Shown: positions 44,143-53,398 of the stretch, piece after piece
Layout: every line of letters starts with the position of its first letter
Numbering within the stretch: position 1 is the first letter of the stretch
NCBI RefSeq assembly: GCF_003259505.1
Contig: NZ_QLLK01000011.1
Coordinates: 78,579-142,578, forward strand
DNA from: Algoriphagus yeomjeoni
Lineage (GTDB): Bacteria; Bacteroidota; Bacteroidia; Cytophagales; Cyclobacteriaceae
Direction: 5' to 3'
DNA: 64,000 nt
The notes under the pieces: model-generated
Seen by the model: the letters and a program-made list of their open reading frames with translations, nothing else
The model's database searches: none
Told to the model about the DNA's origin: nothing
Made by a program: the position numbers and the translations under genes

Positions 44143-45537
44143 ATGAAAGTAAAACAACACACCATTAAAAAGCAGGTGGAAATATCCGGAGTGGGACTAC
44201 ACACTGGAGTTATTTCAAACATGACATTTCTTCCTGCACCTCCAAATCACGGATATAAATTTCAGCGAATTGATCTGGAAGGCAGACCAACCGTAGACGC
44301 AGATTGCGACTTGGTGGTAGATGTTTCGAGAGGCACTACGTTGGAGCAAAATGGAGCCCGGGTTTATACTGTAGAACATGTATTAGCCGCTTTGGTGGGT
44401 TTGGAAATAGACAATGTGCTAATCCAATTGGATGGCCCTGAACCTCCAATTATGGATGGTTCATCTATCCAATTTATCGAAGTACTGGAAGAAGCGGGAC
44501 TTGAGGAGCAAAATGCACTAAGGAGATTCTATGAAGTCCAGGAGAGTATACAGTACAAGGACACTGCTCGCGAAGTAGAAATGGTGGCATTACCAACAGA
44601 CAACTATCGCGTGACAGTGATGGTGGATTATAATTCACCCGTCCTAGGAAGCCAACATGCTTCGATCACGGATATTGGCCAATTCAGATCAGAAATAGCT
44701 TCTTGCCGTACTTTTTGTTTTTTGCATGAGCTAGAAATGCTTTACAATTCTAATCTTATCAAAGGTGGTGATTTGAATAACGCCATCGTTGTGGTGGATA
44801 GGATTGTCGAAGAAAAAGAATTGGTCAATTTGGCCAAGATGTTCAATAAGCCAAAGGTTGAGGTGAAGAAAGAAGGCATTTTGAATAATGTCGATCTTCG
44901 CTACCGAAATGAACCTGCAAGACATAAATTACTTGATGTCGTTGGGGATTTAGCTCTTGTTGGCCGCCCATTGAAAGCGCAAATTATGGCTGCAAGACCT
45001 GGTCACGCGGCTAATGTAGCTTTTGCCAAAAAAATCAAGCGTGCGATGGAAAAATCATCTTCCTCCCACATCCCATATTATGATCCAAAGCTCCCGCCAG
45101 TGATGGATATCAATCAGATCAGCAGCATTTTGCCGCATAGATATCCTTTCCAACTACTTGATAAAATCATCTATCTCGATAATACGGTGGTGGCAGGAGT
45201 AAAAAATGTAACGATCAACGAACCTTTCTTTATGGGGCACTTCCCCGCTAACCCAGTGATGCCAGGCGTATTGCAGGTGGAGGCAATGGCCCAAACAGGA
45301 GGTATTTTAGTATTGAGTACAGTGGATGATCCAGAAAATTACTGGACCTATTTTCTGGGAATTGAAAACTGTAAGTTTAGAAAAATGGTTCTTCCTGGTG
45401 ATACTCTCATTTTTAAATGTGAACTTTTGGCCCCGATAAGAAGAGGAATTGCAAAAATGCGTGGTGAAGCTTATGTCGGAAATACACTAGTATGTGAGGC
45501 CGTAATGACAGCAAGCATAACCAGAAAAGAATCATGA
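44143..45537 (+). CDS. lpxC-fabZ: Bifunctional UDP-3-O-acyl-GlcNAc deacetylase / 3-hydroxyacyl-ACP dehydratase
   Basis: A 464-residue fusion. Residues 1-300 are LpxC: 'GVGLHTG', 'EHVLAALVGLEIDN' and 'RHKLLDVVGDLALVG' (zinc ligands His and Asp). Residues 320-464 are FabZ: 'ILPHRYPFQLLDKI' (catalytic His) and 'GHFPANPVMPGVLQVEAMAQ' (active Glu). LpxC commits UDP-acyl-GlcNAc to lipid A; FabZ dehydrates hydroxyacyl-ACP from the same acyl pool. The fusion is the normal state in Bacteroidota. ATGA overlap with lpxA. Confidence 0.96.
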   Translation: MKVKQHTIKKQVEISGVGLHTGVISNMTFLPAPPNHGYKFQRIDLEGRPTVDADCDLVVDVSRGTTLEQNGARVYTVEHVLAALVGLEIDNVLIQLDGPEPPIMDGSSIQFIEVLEEAGLEEQNALRRFYEVQESIQYKDTAREVEMVALPTDNYRVTVMVDYNSPVLGSQHASITDIGQFRSEIASCRTFCFLHELEMLYNSNLIKGGDLNNAIVVVDRIVEEKELVNLAKMFNKPKVEVKKEGILNNVDLRYRNEPARHKLLDVVGDLALVGRPLKAQIMAARPGHAANVAFAKKIKRAMEKSSSSHIPYYDPKLPPVMDINQISSILPHRYPFQLLDKIIYLDNTVVAGVKNVTINEPFFMGHFPANPVMPGVLQVEAMAQTGGILVLSTVDDPENYWTYFLGIENCKFRKMVLPGDTLIFKCELLAPIRRGIAKMRGEAYVGNTLVCEAVMTASITRKES

Positions 45538-46313
45538 TCAGTCCTTTAGCACATATCGACCCAAAAGCAACAATAGGAAAAAATGTTCATATCGATCCTT
45601 TCACGATGATTGGCGAGAATGTCACTATTGGAGACAATACTTGGATTGGACCAAACGTAACGATTTTTTCAGGAGCCAGTATTGGTAAAAATTGTAAGGT
45701 TTTTCCAGGCGCGGTAATCGCCGGAATTCCTCAGGATTTGAAATTCCAAGGTGAAGACTCTACGGTAATGATCGGAGATAATACGACCATACGGGAGTGT
45801 GTTACAATCAGCCGAGGAACAGTAGAAAAGCAAACTACAGTAATAGGAAGCAATTGTTTATTAATGGCTTACGTGCATGTGGCTCATGATTGCGTGATCG
45901 GAAGTCATGTGATCATCGCTAATTCGGTACAAATAGCCGGTCACGTATCTATTGACGATTGGGCGATTGTGGGTGGATCAAGTGCAGTTCATCAATTTGT
46001 AAAAATTGGGATGCATGCCATGGTTTCTGGCGGGTCTTTAGTTAGAAAAGACGTTCCTCCATTTACTAAAGCTGCGCGTGAGCCTCTTTCATATGCAGGC
46101 GTAAATTCCCTTGGATTACGAAGAAGAGGATTTTCCAGTGAGTCCATTTCCCACATTCAGGAAGTCTATCGCTACCTTTTCTTGAATAGTATGAATAATA
46201 GCCGTGCATTGGAAGAAATCGAAGTAAATCTGCCTGCAACAAAAGAAAGAGATGAAATTCTCAATTTCATTCGCTCTTCCGAACGAGGTGTAATGAAAGG
46301 CTACATCAATTAA
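45534..46313 (+). CDS. lpxA: UDP-N-acetylglucosamine acyltransferase
   Basis: A 259-residue LpxA: hexapeptide-repeat beta-helix starting 'MISPLAHIDPKATIG', the catalytic His in 'LLMAYVHVAHDCVIGSH', and a C-terminal helical part ('NSLGLRRRGFSSESI'). First acyl transfer in lipid A synthesis. Start overlaps lpxC-fabZ by 4 nt; next gene starts 2 nt after its stop. Confidence 0.96.
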   Translation: MISPLAHIDPKATIGKNVHIDPFTMIGENVTIGDNTWIGPNVTIFSGASIGKNCKVFPGAVIAGIPQDLKFQGEDSTVMIGDNTTIRECVTISRGTVEKQTTVIGSNCLLMAYVHVAHDCVIGSHVIIANSVQIAGHVSIDDWAIVGGSSAVHQFVKIGMHAMVSGGSLVRKDVPPFTKAAREPLSYAGVNSLGLRRRGFSSESISHIQEVYRYLFLNSMNNSRALEEIEVNLPATKERDEILNFIRSSERGVMKGYIN

Positions 46314-46315
46314 TA

Positions 46316-46936
46316 ATGCTAAAAATCCACTTAGAAGAAGCTTCGAAACGCTTCCAATACGAATGGGTTTTTAAGAATCTCAGCCTTGAATTGACTCAAG
46401 GGAATTCCTTGGCTATTACGGGGAGTAACGGATCCGGCAAATCTACATTGCTGAAGTGCCTTTGTGGAGCAATCCCTATTACTTCGGGAAAAATAGATTA
46501 TTGCTTTAATGAAAAGTCTATTTCAGAAACTGATTGGTTTACCCATCTGGCTATCTCTGCTCCTTACATGGAAGTTCCAGAAGAATTCAGTTTAGTAGAA
46601 TTGCTCAACTTCCACTTTAAATTTAAAAAGCCGCTGAATTCAATTTCTTTGGATGAAATCATAGAAAAGCTCTACTTAACTCAGCATAGGTCGAAGCAAA
46701 TCAGTCAATTTTCCTCTGGTATGAAACAGAGACTTAAACTTGGTCTGGCGCTTTTTTCAGATGTTTCATTAATTCTTTTAGATGAACCAACTTCTAACCT
46801 TGACCGTAAGGGAATAGAATGGTATCAGGAAATGATAAATCAGTATGCTCACAGTAGAACGCTGATAATATGTTCTAACGAGCCTAGAGAGTACGAATTC
46901 TGCAAACAAAAAATAGCACTGGAAGATTATAAGTAA
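46316..46936 (+). CDS. ABC transporter ATP-binding protein with an atypical H-loop
   Basis: A 206-residue ABC ATPase: Walker A 'GSNGSGKST', Q-loop region 'ISAPYMEVPEEF' (no Gln visible, Ser-Ala-Pro instead), signature 'FSSGMKQRLKLGLAL', Walker B 'LILLDEPTSNLD'. Where most have 'TH' at the switch (H-loop), it reads 'IICSNEPREY', i.e. no His. No permease is adjacent. It follows lpxA by 2 nt, a position typical in Cytophagales, and may serve lipid or envelope assembly; that is inference. Confidence 0.88.
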   Translation: MLKIHLEEASKRFQYEWVFKNLSLELTQGNSLAITGSNGSGKSTLLKCLCGAIPITSGKIDYCFNEKSISETDWFTHLAISAPYMEVPEEFSLVELLNFHFKFKKPLNSISLDEIIEKLYLTQHRSKQISQFSSGMKQRLKLGLALFSDVSLILLDEPTSNLDRKGIEWYQEMINQYAHSRTLIICSNEPREYEFCKQKIALEDYK

Positions 46937-47100
46937 ACAATAGCATTAAACTTTAATTCCTATCTTTAAATTCACGGTTGACAACTATCCAGCATATCAA
47001 ATCGAACATATTGGAACAGACAAACAGTTGAAAGTTTCAATTGCTTGATCATTTCAGGAATTATATGCCAGATGCCAAATTACCTTTAAGAAATAATCAT

Positions 47101-47589
47101 ATGAAATCATCAATAATTAGACTTTGCATCCTCGCTTTTGCCATGTGCATAGTTCAAAGTTGCGGTGGAGACGACCCAAACCCTACTCCTCCTGCTAAAA
47201 CAGCAGAAGAACTAGCTGTTGAAGCCTTGACAGGAACGGGTACTCAGACTTGGGGTATTGATGGCGGTGGATCTGTTTTTCGTGATGGTGCGGCAGTCAC
47301 AAATCTATATTCAGGCTTTGAATTGGTGCTAAAGTCTGGAGCATCTAAAACCTACACGTCCAAAAACAACAACGACATTTTTGATGCCTCAGGAACCTGG
47401 AGTTTTGCAGGCACAAACTTCGACAAGTTTATGCTTTCCGGAATCAAGCCGGTCGCCGGAAGGGAAATTTCTTTTACGCAAAACAACAGCAACTTAACCC
47501 TCACCTTTACAATTCCAGCACCGGGAGCAAGGATAAATGGTGTCTTAGCAGTTGCAGGAAATTACACTTTCAACCTGCTTAAGAAATAA
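47101..47589 (+). CDS. Small lipoprotein of unknown function
   Basis: From the ATG at 47101 a 162-residue protein begins with a lipoprotein signal ('FAMCIVQSCGGDD', lipobox V-Q-S-C). A Pro/Ala-rich linker and an 'LTGTGTQTWGIDGGGSVF' opening lead to an all-beta domain ('TWSFAGTNFDKFMLSGIKP', 'NLTLTFTIPAPG') resembling the lipocalin-like Bacteroidota surface lipoproteins. I do not recognise a named family. The TTG start at 47041 would put 20 charged residues before the signal and is unlikely. Ends at the bidirectional palindrome terminator. Confidence 0.75.
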   Translation: MKSSIIRLCILAFAMCIVQSCGGDDPNPTPPAKTAEELAVEALTGTGTQTWGIDGGGSVFRDGAAVTNLYSGFELVLKSGASKTYTSKNNNDIFDASGTWSFAGTNFDKFMLSGIKPVAGREISFTQNNSNLTLTFTIPAPGARINGVLAVAGNYTFNLLKK

Positions 47590-47604
47590 CCTGAATCAGA
47601 CTAT

Positions 47605-47644
47605 AAACTAAAATGGGGAGCAATATTGCTCCCCATTTTAGTTT
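47605..47644. terminator. Bidirectional terminator: perfect 40-nt palindrome
   Basis: Two 20-nt arms, aaactaaaatggggagcaat and its exact reverse complement, meet without a loop. A-rich and T-rich ends make it work on both strands: it follows the lipoprotein gene (+) and its right end overlaps the mutS2 stop codon (-, at 47643). Confidence 0.93.
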
Positions 47645-50030
47645 ATTTCAGCGTAATCAGTGTGACTCCAGCGCCGCCTCGGTCTGCATGCTCATCCTCC
47701 ATATGTTTTACTTGACTCATATCTTTCAGGAAATTACGTGTCAAATCTCTTAAAATCCCATTGCCTTTTCCATGGACAATCCTGAGGTCCTTCAACCCAA
47801 GCATAAATCCTTCATCAACGAAGGTTTGAATCATTGAGAGTATCTCTTCCCCTCTTTTTCCTCTCAAATCAAGATTAGGCGAATAATCCATCATCTTTTC
47901 GTTGGTATTATATCCACTTCTCGACGCAGCAGCCTTCTTTTCTTTTTTTACTTCACCTTGTGATATTTTCTCTAATCTCGAAAGCTTCACTTTCGATTTA
48001 AGTTCACCGATGGAAATTTCAATTTCATTTCCCTTCACTTGAAGCACCTCGGCTATCGCTCCATTATCTTTTAGTCTAACCCAATCTCCTACAGCTATTT
48101 TCCCTCCCAGCACTTTTATCTCAGGACTCTTGATGACATTCTTCTCAGGCTTGACCTTTTCCTTGAAATCTTCCAGATCTTTCCTGACCAACTTTGTGAC
48201 CTCTTTCTCCGCCTTGCCTTCTTTAATCTCGCGTATAGTGGCTTCGATCTTTTTATTTGTTTGATCTAATAGTTGCTTTGCTTCCTGCTTTGCTTCTTGG
48301 AGATAGCGTTTTTTAGTTGTCTCCATTGTCTCTTTCAGCTCATTGTATTCCTGAAGACGCGTTTTCAACAAACGTTCTTTTGCTTTCACATCCGCCAGCA
48401 AAGTGGAATATTGGTTTTTCTCGTTCTCAACCTGTGTGAGCAAACGATCATAACGAACGCGCTCCTCGCCAATCTGCTCTTTGGCATATTTCAATATTTC
48501 CTTAGGTATACCAATTTTGGAAGCAATCTCCAATGCGAAAGAAGAACCGGGCTTGCCGATTTCCAGTTGATAGAGTGGTTCCAATTTATCCACGTCATAG
48601 CGCATGGCACCATTGACCATTCCTTGATTCTTATTGGCAATTTGTTTCAGATTACCGTAGTGAGTCGTAATCACGCCATACGCCCCGAGCTTATTCAATG
48701 CCAAAAGAATGGATTCTGCTATTGATCCACCAAACTGAGGCTCGGTGCCGGTACCGAATTCATCTATAAAAAGGATAGTTTTCTTATTGGCGAAAAGCGA
48801 AAAATGCTTCATGCTCATCAAATGCGAGCTATAGGTACTGAGGTCATTTTCCAAGTTTTGCTCATCCCCTATATCGATAAAAAAATTATCAAATAGCGAA
48901 CTTTTGGAGTCTGGGTGAACAGGAATCAATATTCCACACTGCAGCATGTACTGAAGCAGTGCTACGGTTTTTAGGGTCACCGATTTTCCTCCGGCATTTG
49001 GACCAGAGATAACCAGTAAACGCTCATGCCCACTGAGTTTTACGTCAAGCGGAACGACATTTTTCCCCTGAGACTTTAGCGCCATTTCCAAAAGTGGGTG
49101 TCTCGCTTTCCTCCAAGTTAATTGTCTTTCCTTAGTGATTTCCGGTCTACAGCTATCCGTCTTTTGAGCAAATTTTGCTTTAGCTCGGATGAAATCCATT
49201 AGACCAAGAAAATTTGTCGCCTTCCTCAAGGCAGGAATAGCAGGCCGAATCTTATCAGTCAGCTGAATGAGAATCTTGATAATCTCCCTGCGTTCCATAT
49301 ACTCCAAATCTCGAATCTCATTATTGATATCCAAAGCCTCTTCTGGCTCCATGAATACCGTTTGACCCGTCGCAGATTCATCGTGGATGAAACCTCTGAG
49401 TTTACGCTTATTTTCTGCAGCAATAGGAATCACCAATCGACCTGAACGCACCGTAATAGCGGAATCTTCCGTAGTAAGTCCTTTTGCTCTGGCTTCCTTG
49501 AAGACCCGATCCATCACCTTTCGCAGACGGCCTTCTTCATACAAGATCTGCGTACGGATAAGCTGTAATTCCCGACTGGCATTGCTTCTCATCTTGCCCT
49601 TCTCATCGATAATCAGCTCGATCGCTTTCAGTAAACTCATATCGAGATCCATCAGTAATCCCAGCAGCTGGCTTAACACTGGATATTCATTTTCTCTTTT
49701 CTGAAAAAAGGAAATACAGCCTCTGAGTGTATCCAGAGAAAGTTTTATCTCATAAAAATCCTCCACGTCAAGGAAAGCATTCTCCAGTTTGGCTTTCTCT
49801 AAATAAGGATTCAGATTGGTGAAATTGGATGAGGGAAAAAGGTCTCCTGAGATTAAAATCTGGCGGAATTCCTCTGTTTGATCGAGCAATTTGGTCACCA
49901 AATTAAAATCTGAAGAGAAAGTCAAACGGTCCACGTATTGCATTCCAAGTGGAGAGCTACACTCCGTTTTGAGGAGTTCTTTGACTTTGATAAAATTTAC
50001 TTTTTGTTCGAGATTGCGTGGGTATAGCAT
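47643..50030 (-). CDS. mutS2: Endonuclease MutS2
   Basis: A 795-residue MutS2: helical clamp and lever parts, ATPase with 'ISGPNAGGKSVTLKTVALL' (Walker A) and 'LFIDEFGTGTEPQFGG' (Walker B), a long coiled coil (about 510-620), a KOW-like 'GDWVRLKDNGAIAEV' segment and the C-terminal Smr nuclease domain ('LDLRGKRGEEIL', 'RIVHGKGNGILRD'). Acts on recombination junctions or collided ribosomes. Its start shares one base with the DUF4296 stop, so the two are co-translated; its stop lies in the palindromic terminator. Confidence 0.95.
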   Translation of the reverse strand: MLYPRNLEQKVNFIKVKELLKTECSSPLGMQYVDRLTFSSDFNLVTKLLDQTEEFRQILISGDLFPSSNFTNLNPYLEKAKLENAFLDVEDFYEIKLSLDTLRGCISFFQKRENEYPVLSQLLGLLMDLDMSLLKAIELIIDEKGKMRSNASRELQLIRTQILYEEGRLRKVMDRVFKEARAKGLTTEDSAITVRSGRLVIPIAAENKRKLRGFIHDESATGQTVFMEPEEALDINNEIRDLEYMERREIIKILIQLTDKIRPAIPALRKATNFLGLMDFIRAKAKFAQKTDSCRPEITKERQLTWRKARHPLLEMALKSQGKNVVPLDVKLSGHERLLVISGPNAGGKSVTLKTVALLQYMLQCGILIPVHPDSKSSLFDNFFIDIGDEQNLENDLSTYSSHLMSMKHFSLFANKKTILFIDEFGTGTEPQFGGSIAESILLALNKLGAYGVITTHYGNLKQIANKNQGMVNGAMRYDVDKLEPLYQLEIGKPGSSFALEIASKIGIPKEILKYAKEQIGEERVRYDRLLTQVENEKNQYSTLLADVKAKERLLKTRLQEYNELKETMETTKKRYLQEAKQEAKQLLDQTNKKIEATIREIKEGKAEKEVTKLVRKDLEDFKEKVKPEKNVIKSPEIKVLGGKIAVGDWVRLKDNGAIAEVLQVKGNEIEISIGELKSKVKLSRLEKISQGEVKKEKKAAASRSGYNTNEKMMDYSPNLDLRGKRGEEILSMIQTFVDEGFMLGLKDLRIVHGKGNGILRDLTRNFLKDMSQVKHMEDEHADRGGAGVTLITLK

Positions 50031-50380
50031 TAGAATTGGTCTATCGTCCCGCCGGAAGACTCTCTTACCATAAGGGAATCTACCACGCGAGAATAAATTC
50101 GCTCCATTTCTGAAGGATCACGGAGGTAATACAACATGCTCTGTGTGAAAACTGAATCACTTACCTGATGTTTGATGAAAACATCTTTTTCGAGCAAATT
50201 ATAAAGTACTTTGGACGAATCATATGCTACTGGCATAGCACTCGTAAGTCCCTCAGTAAGATGAATATCTATCAACACTTCCACCATCTTATCTTCGGGC
50301 AACAGACCAGTTGGTTTATTGCTAGAATTACAACTTAAAAGGGAAATGATGCAAAAACTTAGTATCAGAAATCTTTTCAC
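50030..50380 (-). CDS. DUF4296 lipoprotein
   Basis: A 116-residue protein with a lipoprotein signal ('FCIISLLSCNSSNK', lipobox L-L-S-C) and the DUF4296 pattern 'LLPEDKMVEVLIDIHLTEG' and 'YYLRDPSEMERIYSRVVDSL'. Function unknown; confined to Bacteroidota, usually helical and membrane-anchored. It is the upstream gene of the mutS2 unit (1-nt overlap). A TAATTTTG box at 50385-50392 ends only a few bases before the ATG. Confidence 0.85.
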   Translation of the reverse strand: MKRFLILSFCIISLLSCNSSNKPTGLLPEDKMVEVLIDIHLTEGLTSAMPVAYDSSKVLYNLLEKDVFIKHQVSDSVFTQSMLYYLRDPSEMERIYSRVVDSLMVRESSGGTIDQF

Positions 50381-50486
50381 AGGTCAAAATTAGGTTTTTT
50401 TAACGGAAAATCTCCCCACCCTTCATGTAACTGAAATTTTATAATTCAGCTTAGAAGCATAACTTAGGCCGTTCAAATCATCCTTC

Positions 50487-51365
50487 ATGAACGAATTATT
50501 CAGCAAGCTCAGAAAATACGAAATCATGATCCGAAAGGTGGCCAATAATCACCTGCAAGGAGAGTATCAGTCGCTTTTCAAAGGGTCGGGATTGGAGTTT
50601 GATGATCTCCGCCCTTACCAGTATGGAGACGACATTCGTACCATTGAGTGGAAAGTATCTGCAAAGGGGCACGGGACATTTGTCAAAACGTTTCGCGAAG
50701 ACAAGGAACAGTCAGTTTTCTTTCTGTTAGACATTAGCGGCAGTCAGGATATCGGACAGCCAGGCAATAAGAAAATCGATCAAGGAAAGGTTATCGCGGG
50801 AGTATTAACACTTGCTGCGGTTTTTGATGGAAGCCAAGTTGGGTTGATCAGCTATTCAGATCAACGGGAAAAACTGATTCTCCCTTCAAAAGGAAGCAAG
50901 CAAGGCGTAAAGATGATTCGAGGAATATTTGACCATGAAAACAATTCTTTGAAAACAGATTTGAACTCCATGTTTATGTTTGCCCTGAATCTTATTAAAA
51001 AAAGAGCTGTAATTGTAATTATTTCTGATTTCATCGACGACGGTTACGAGCGCCCATTCAGAGCCCTTGCTGAGCGACATGATGTAGTGGCCATACAATT
51101 AACCGACCCTCGTGAGTCGGCATTACCTTCCTTGGGTATTATACCGGTTTATGATAAAGAAAAGGGCAAAACAACATGGGTGAACACTGCCTTTGGGAGC
51201 TTTTCTAAAAAAATAGCGAATACCTTTACTTCTGAGCGAGAGAACTTGAAGGATATTTGTAAAAAGAACCAAATAAACTACCTAACTATTGATACCACCC
51301 AAGATATAGTTGGGCCTCTACTGGAGCTATTTAAGTACCGAAACAAAAGTATGAAACGTGGTTAA
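50487..51365 (+). CDS. DUF58 domain protein of a Bat-like operon
   Basis: A 292-residue cytoplasmic protein with 'GLEFDDLRPYQYGDDIRTIEW' (the DUF58 core) and a vWA-like fold whose MIDAS is partly kept ('FLLDISGSQD', D-x-S-x-S). DUF58 proteins usually work with a MoxR ATPase and Bat proteins in envelope or stress roles. No MoxR gene is adjacent here. Overlaps the next gene by 8 nt. Confidence 0.9.
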   Translation: MNELFSKLRKYEIMIRKVANNHLQGEYQSLFKGSGLEFDDLRPYQYGDDIRTIEWKVSAKGHGTFVKTFREDKEQSVFFLLDISGSQDIGQPGNKKIDQGKVIAGVLTLAAVFDGSQVGLISYSDQREKLILPSKGSKQGVKMIRGIFDHENNSLKTDLNSMFMFALNLIKKRAVIVIISDFIDDGYERPFRALAERHDVVAIQLTDPRESALPSLGIIPVYDKEKGKTTWVNTAFGSFSKKIANTFTSERENLKDICKKNQINYLTIDTTQDIVGPLLELFKYRNKSMKRG

Positions 51366-52254
51366 AACGCTCAAAATCTTTTTATTTCTACTCCTTCCTT
51401 TTCTGAGCAATGCGCAGCAAGTCAAGGTGGATGGCTATTTCATGCAAGACTCTGCTAAGATTGGTGAGCGAGTGGGGTATGTACTGAAGGCAACTTACCC
51501 AGAATCCACCCAGATAATTTTTCCTGATTCTACCTTCGATTTTTCTCCAATGGTCCTTCTAGAAAAAAAGACCTATATATCCTCTACTCAGGACAGCATT
51601 ACTCAAGACAGTACAGTTTATTTTGTATCTAACTTTTCGTTAGACCCGAGTACTTATCTGACTTTGCCGGTATATGAACTTGCTAGGTATGATAGTGTGG
51701 TCCATTATCCAATGGAGGCAGAACTGAAACTTAAACTAACATTAGACAGCATTCCTGAGCAGCTAGTCTTCCAACAAAACAACATTTACCAATCCCTCGA
51801 AAAATCTTTCAACTGGATTATTATAGGTATTATTCTAGGTGGTATTCTGATTTTCCTTGGAATTATTTACTTCCTTTTTGCAGATAAATTCCAAGAATAT
51901 TGGAAAGAAAGAAGAGAGAAAAGACGTTGGGAGCAGTTTGAAAAAAGATGGAAAACCCAGACGGCATTGCTCACTAAAAACCCTTCCATTGAATCTGCCG
52001 ATGAGGTAATTGGTCTTTGGAAAGGATATATGGAGAGCATCACCAATCTTCCTATTAAGGAGTGGACTTCCAGCGAAATCGGTGAGCGATTGGATAATCT
52101 TGAGATTTTCAAAGCGCTCAGAGCAATAGATTTGATTATTTATGCCGGAGAATCTTCTGAAAGCGAAGAAGCAACAAGCTATTTATTAGAAGTGGCAAGA
52201 GAGAAATATCAGGAAAAACAAACCAAAATCAAGCATGAGAGAGCAGCTGTCTGA
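51358..52254 (+). CDS. BatD-like membrane protein
   Basis: A 298-residue protein with signal peptide ('FLLLPFLSNAQQ'), a beta-rich extracytoplasmic part (20-150), one membrane helix (about 152-175, 'WIIIGIILGGILIFLGIIYF') and a charged cytoplasmic tail (180-298, Glu/Lys/Arg-rich). This is the BatD/DUF4381 style in a shortened form. The start codon is GTG at 51358, since the ATG at 51351 is in the frame of the preceding gene. Overlaps the VWA gene by 20 nt. Confidence 0.78.
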   Translation: MVKTLKIFLFLLLPFLSNAQQVKVDGYFMQDSAKIGERVGYVLKATYPESTQIIFPDSTFDFSPMVLLEKKTYISSTQDSITQDSTVYFVSNFSLDPSTYLTLPVYELARYDSVVHYPMEAELKLKLTLDSIPEQLVFQQNNIYQSLEKSFNWIIIGIILGGILIFLGIIYFLFADKFQEYWKERREKRRWEQFEKRWKTQTALLTKNPSIESADEVIGLWKGYMESITNLPIKEWTSSEIGERLDNLEIFKALRAIDLIIYAGESSESEEATSYLLEVAREKYQEKQTKIKHERAAV

Positions 52255-53278
52255 ATTCTTTAGCTGGTCCTGGTTTCTGCCTGAGACCTTCAAAAGTTTC
52301 GAATGGGAAAATCCGATTTTATTGAATTTGATCTGGATTATTCCAGTATTCATCCTTTTTAGAACTTTTGTTAAGTTCTTGAAAAACCCAGTTCTAGAGC
52401 TTTCACTTCCAAAACGCATCGCGAATAACAACCCTTGGACTTATTTACGCCTAATACCTGCTGGCTTTTTCTATCTCTTCCTCATTATGCTTGTAATTGC
52501 TTTGGCACGGCCACAACGAAGCAATGAGCGGGTAGAGCAATATACGGAGGGCATAGACATCATGCTGGTTTTGGATATTTCGGAATCCATGGATTTACAG
52601 GATTTCACTCCAAATCGCCTTGAAGCGGCTAAAGCCACTGCTACTGAGTTTATAAATGGCAGAGTTGGCGATAGGATTGGTATGGTGGTATTCGCTGGAG
52701 AGGCGTATTCATTGGCTCCTCTAACAAATGACTATGAGCTACTAACAGATTTAGTGCAAGAAATTTCCTTCAGCATGATGGAAGCAAAAGGAACAGCAAT
52801 TGGCTCAGCGTTAGCAGCCGGTACCAATCGAATGAAGGAATCCGAGTCTGCTTCTAAGGTAATGATTCTGCTTAGTGACGGTGAAAGTAACGCAGGAAAT
52901 GTGGACCCTTTGTTTGCAGCAAACCTAGCTGCCGCTTTGGATATTAAGCTTTATACGATCGCCATGGGTAAAGATGGCCTTGTTCCATACGGTACAGATT
53001 TCTTCGGAAGACCTCAGATGGTGGAAAGCTATTTGGATGAATCCACACTTCGAGAAATAGCCAAAGTAGGAAATGGAGAATTTTTCAGAGCTGCTGATGG
53101 AGGCACCTTAGCTTCTATTTTTGATAGAATAGACACCTTAGAAAAGACTGAAGTGATAGAAAATCGCTACAAGGAAACAGCCGATTACTATCGCATATAC
53201 CTATTTTGGGGTTTGATTTTATTCTTTATTTGGCTTGGGTTGAAAAGCAGTTTCTTAAATAATTTCCTACTCGATTAA
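52235..53278 (+). CDS. VWA domain membrane protein (BatA/BatB-like)
   Basis: A 347-residue protein with N-terminal membrane helices (about 30-47 and 75-91), a von Willebrand A domain (106-310) with complete MIDAS ('LDISESMD', Asp114, Ser116, Ser118; 'GTAIGSAL'; 'LLSDGESNAG') and a C-terminal helix. Standard BatA/B architecture. Only one such VWA gene is present, where many relatives have two. Last gene of the operon. Confidence 0.92.
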   Translation: MREQLSEFFSWSWFLPETFKSFEWENPILLNLIWIIPVFILFRTFVKFLKNPVLELSLPKRIANNNPWTYLRLIPAGFFYLFLIMLVIALARPQRSNERVEQYTEGIDIMLVLDISESMDLQDFTPNRLEAAKATATEFINGRVGDRIGMVVFAGEAYSLAPLTNDYELLTDLVQEISFSMMEAKGTAIGSALAAGTNRMKESESASKVMILLSDGESNAGNVDPLFAANLAAALDIKLYTIAMGKDGLVPYGTDFFGRPQMVESYLDESTLREIAKVGNGEFFRAADGGTLASIFDRIDTLEKTEVIENRYKETADYYRIYLFWGLILFFIWLGLKSSFLNNFLLD

Positions 53279-53398
53279 TTACTTTAATGAGCAAGAGTTG
53301 GAGAAAGTTTGTGACCTGATTTTAGTCATTAAACTTGACTTCAGTTATCATCTAGTCTAAAAAGACGAAAGGCGTTATTTGCAAAAAAGCAAATTCAC

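Noticed and set aside
48273..48725. A 150-codon open frame antisense to mutS2
   Set aside because: It opposes the coiled-coil part of mutS2, where biased codons keep the other strand open.
53312..53348. FNR/CRP-like boxes before hemN (TGAC-N9-GTCA and TTGACTTCAGTTAT)
   Set aside because: Spacing or half-sites do not fit the TTGAT-N4-ATCAA-type consensus well enough to call.
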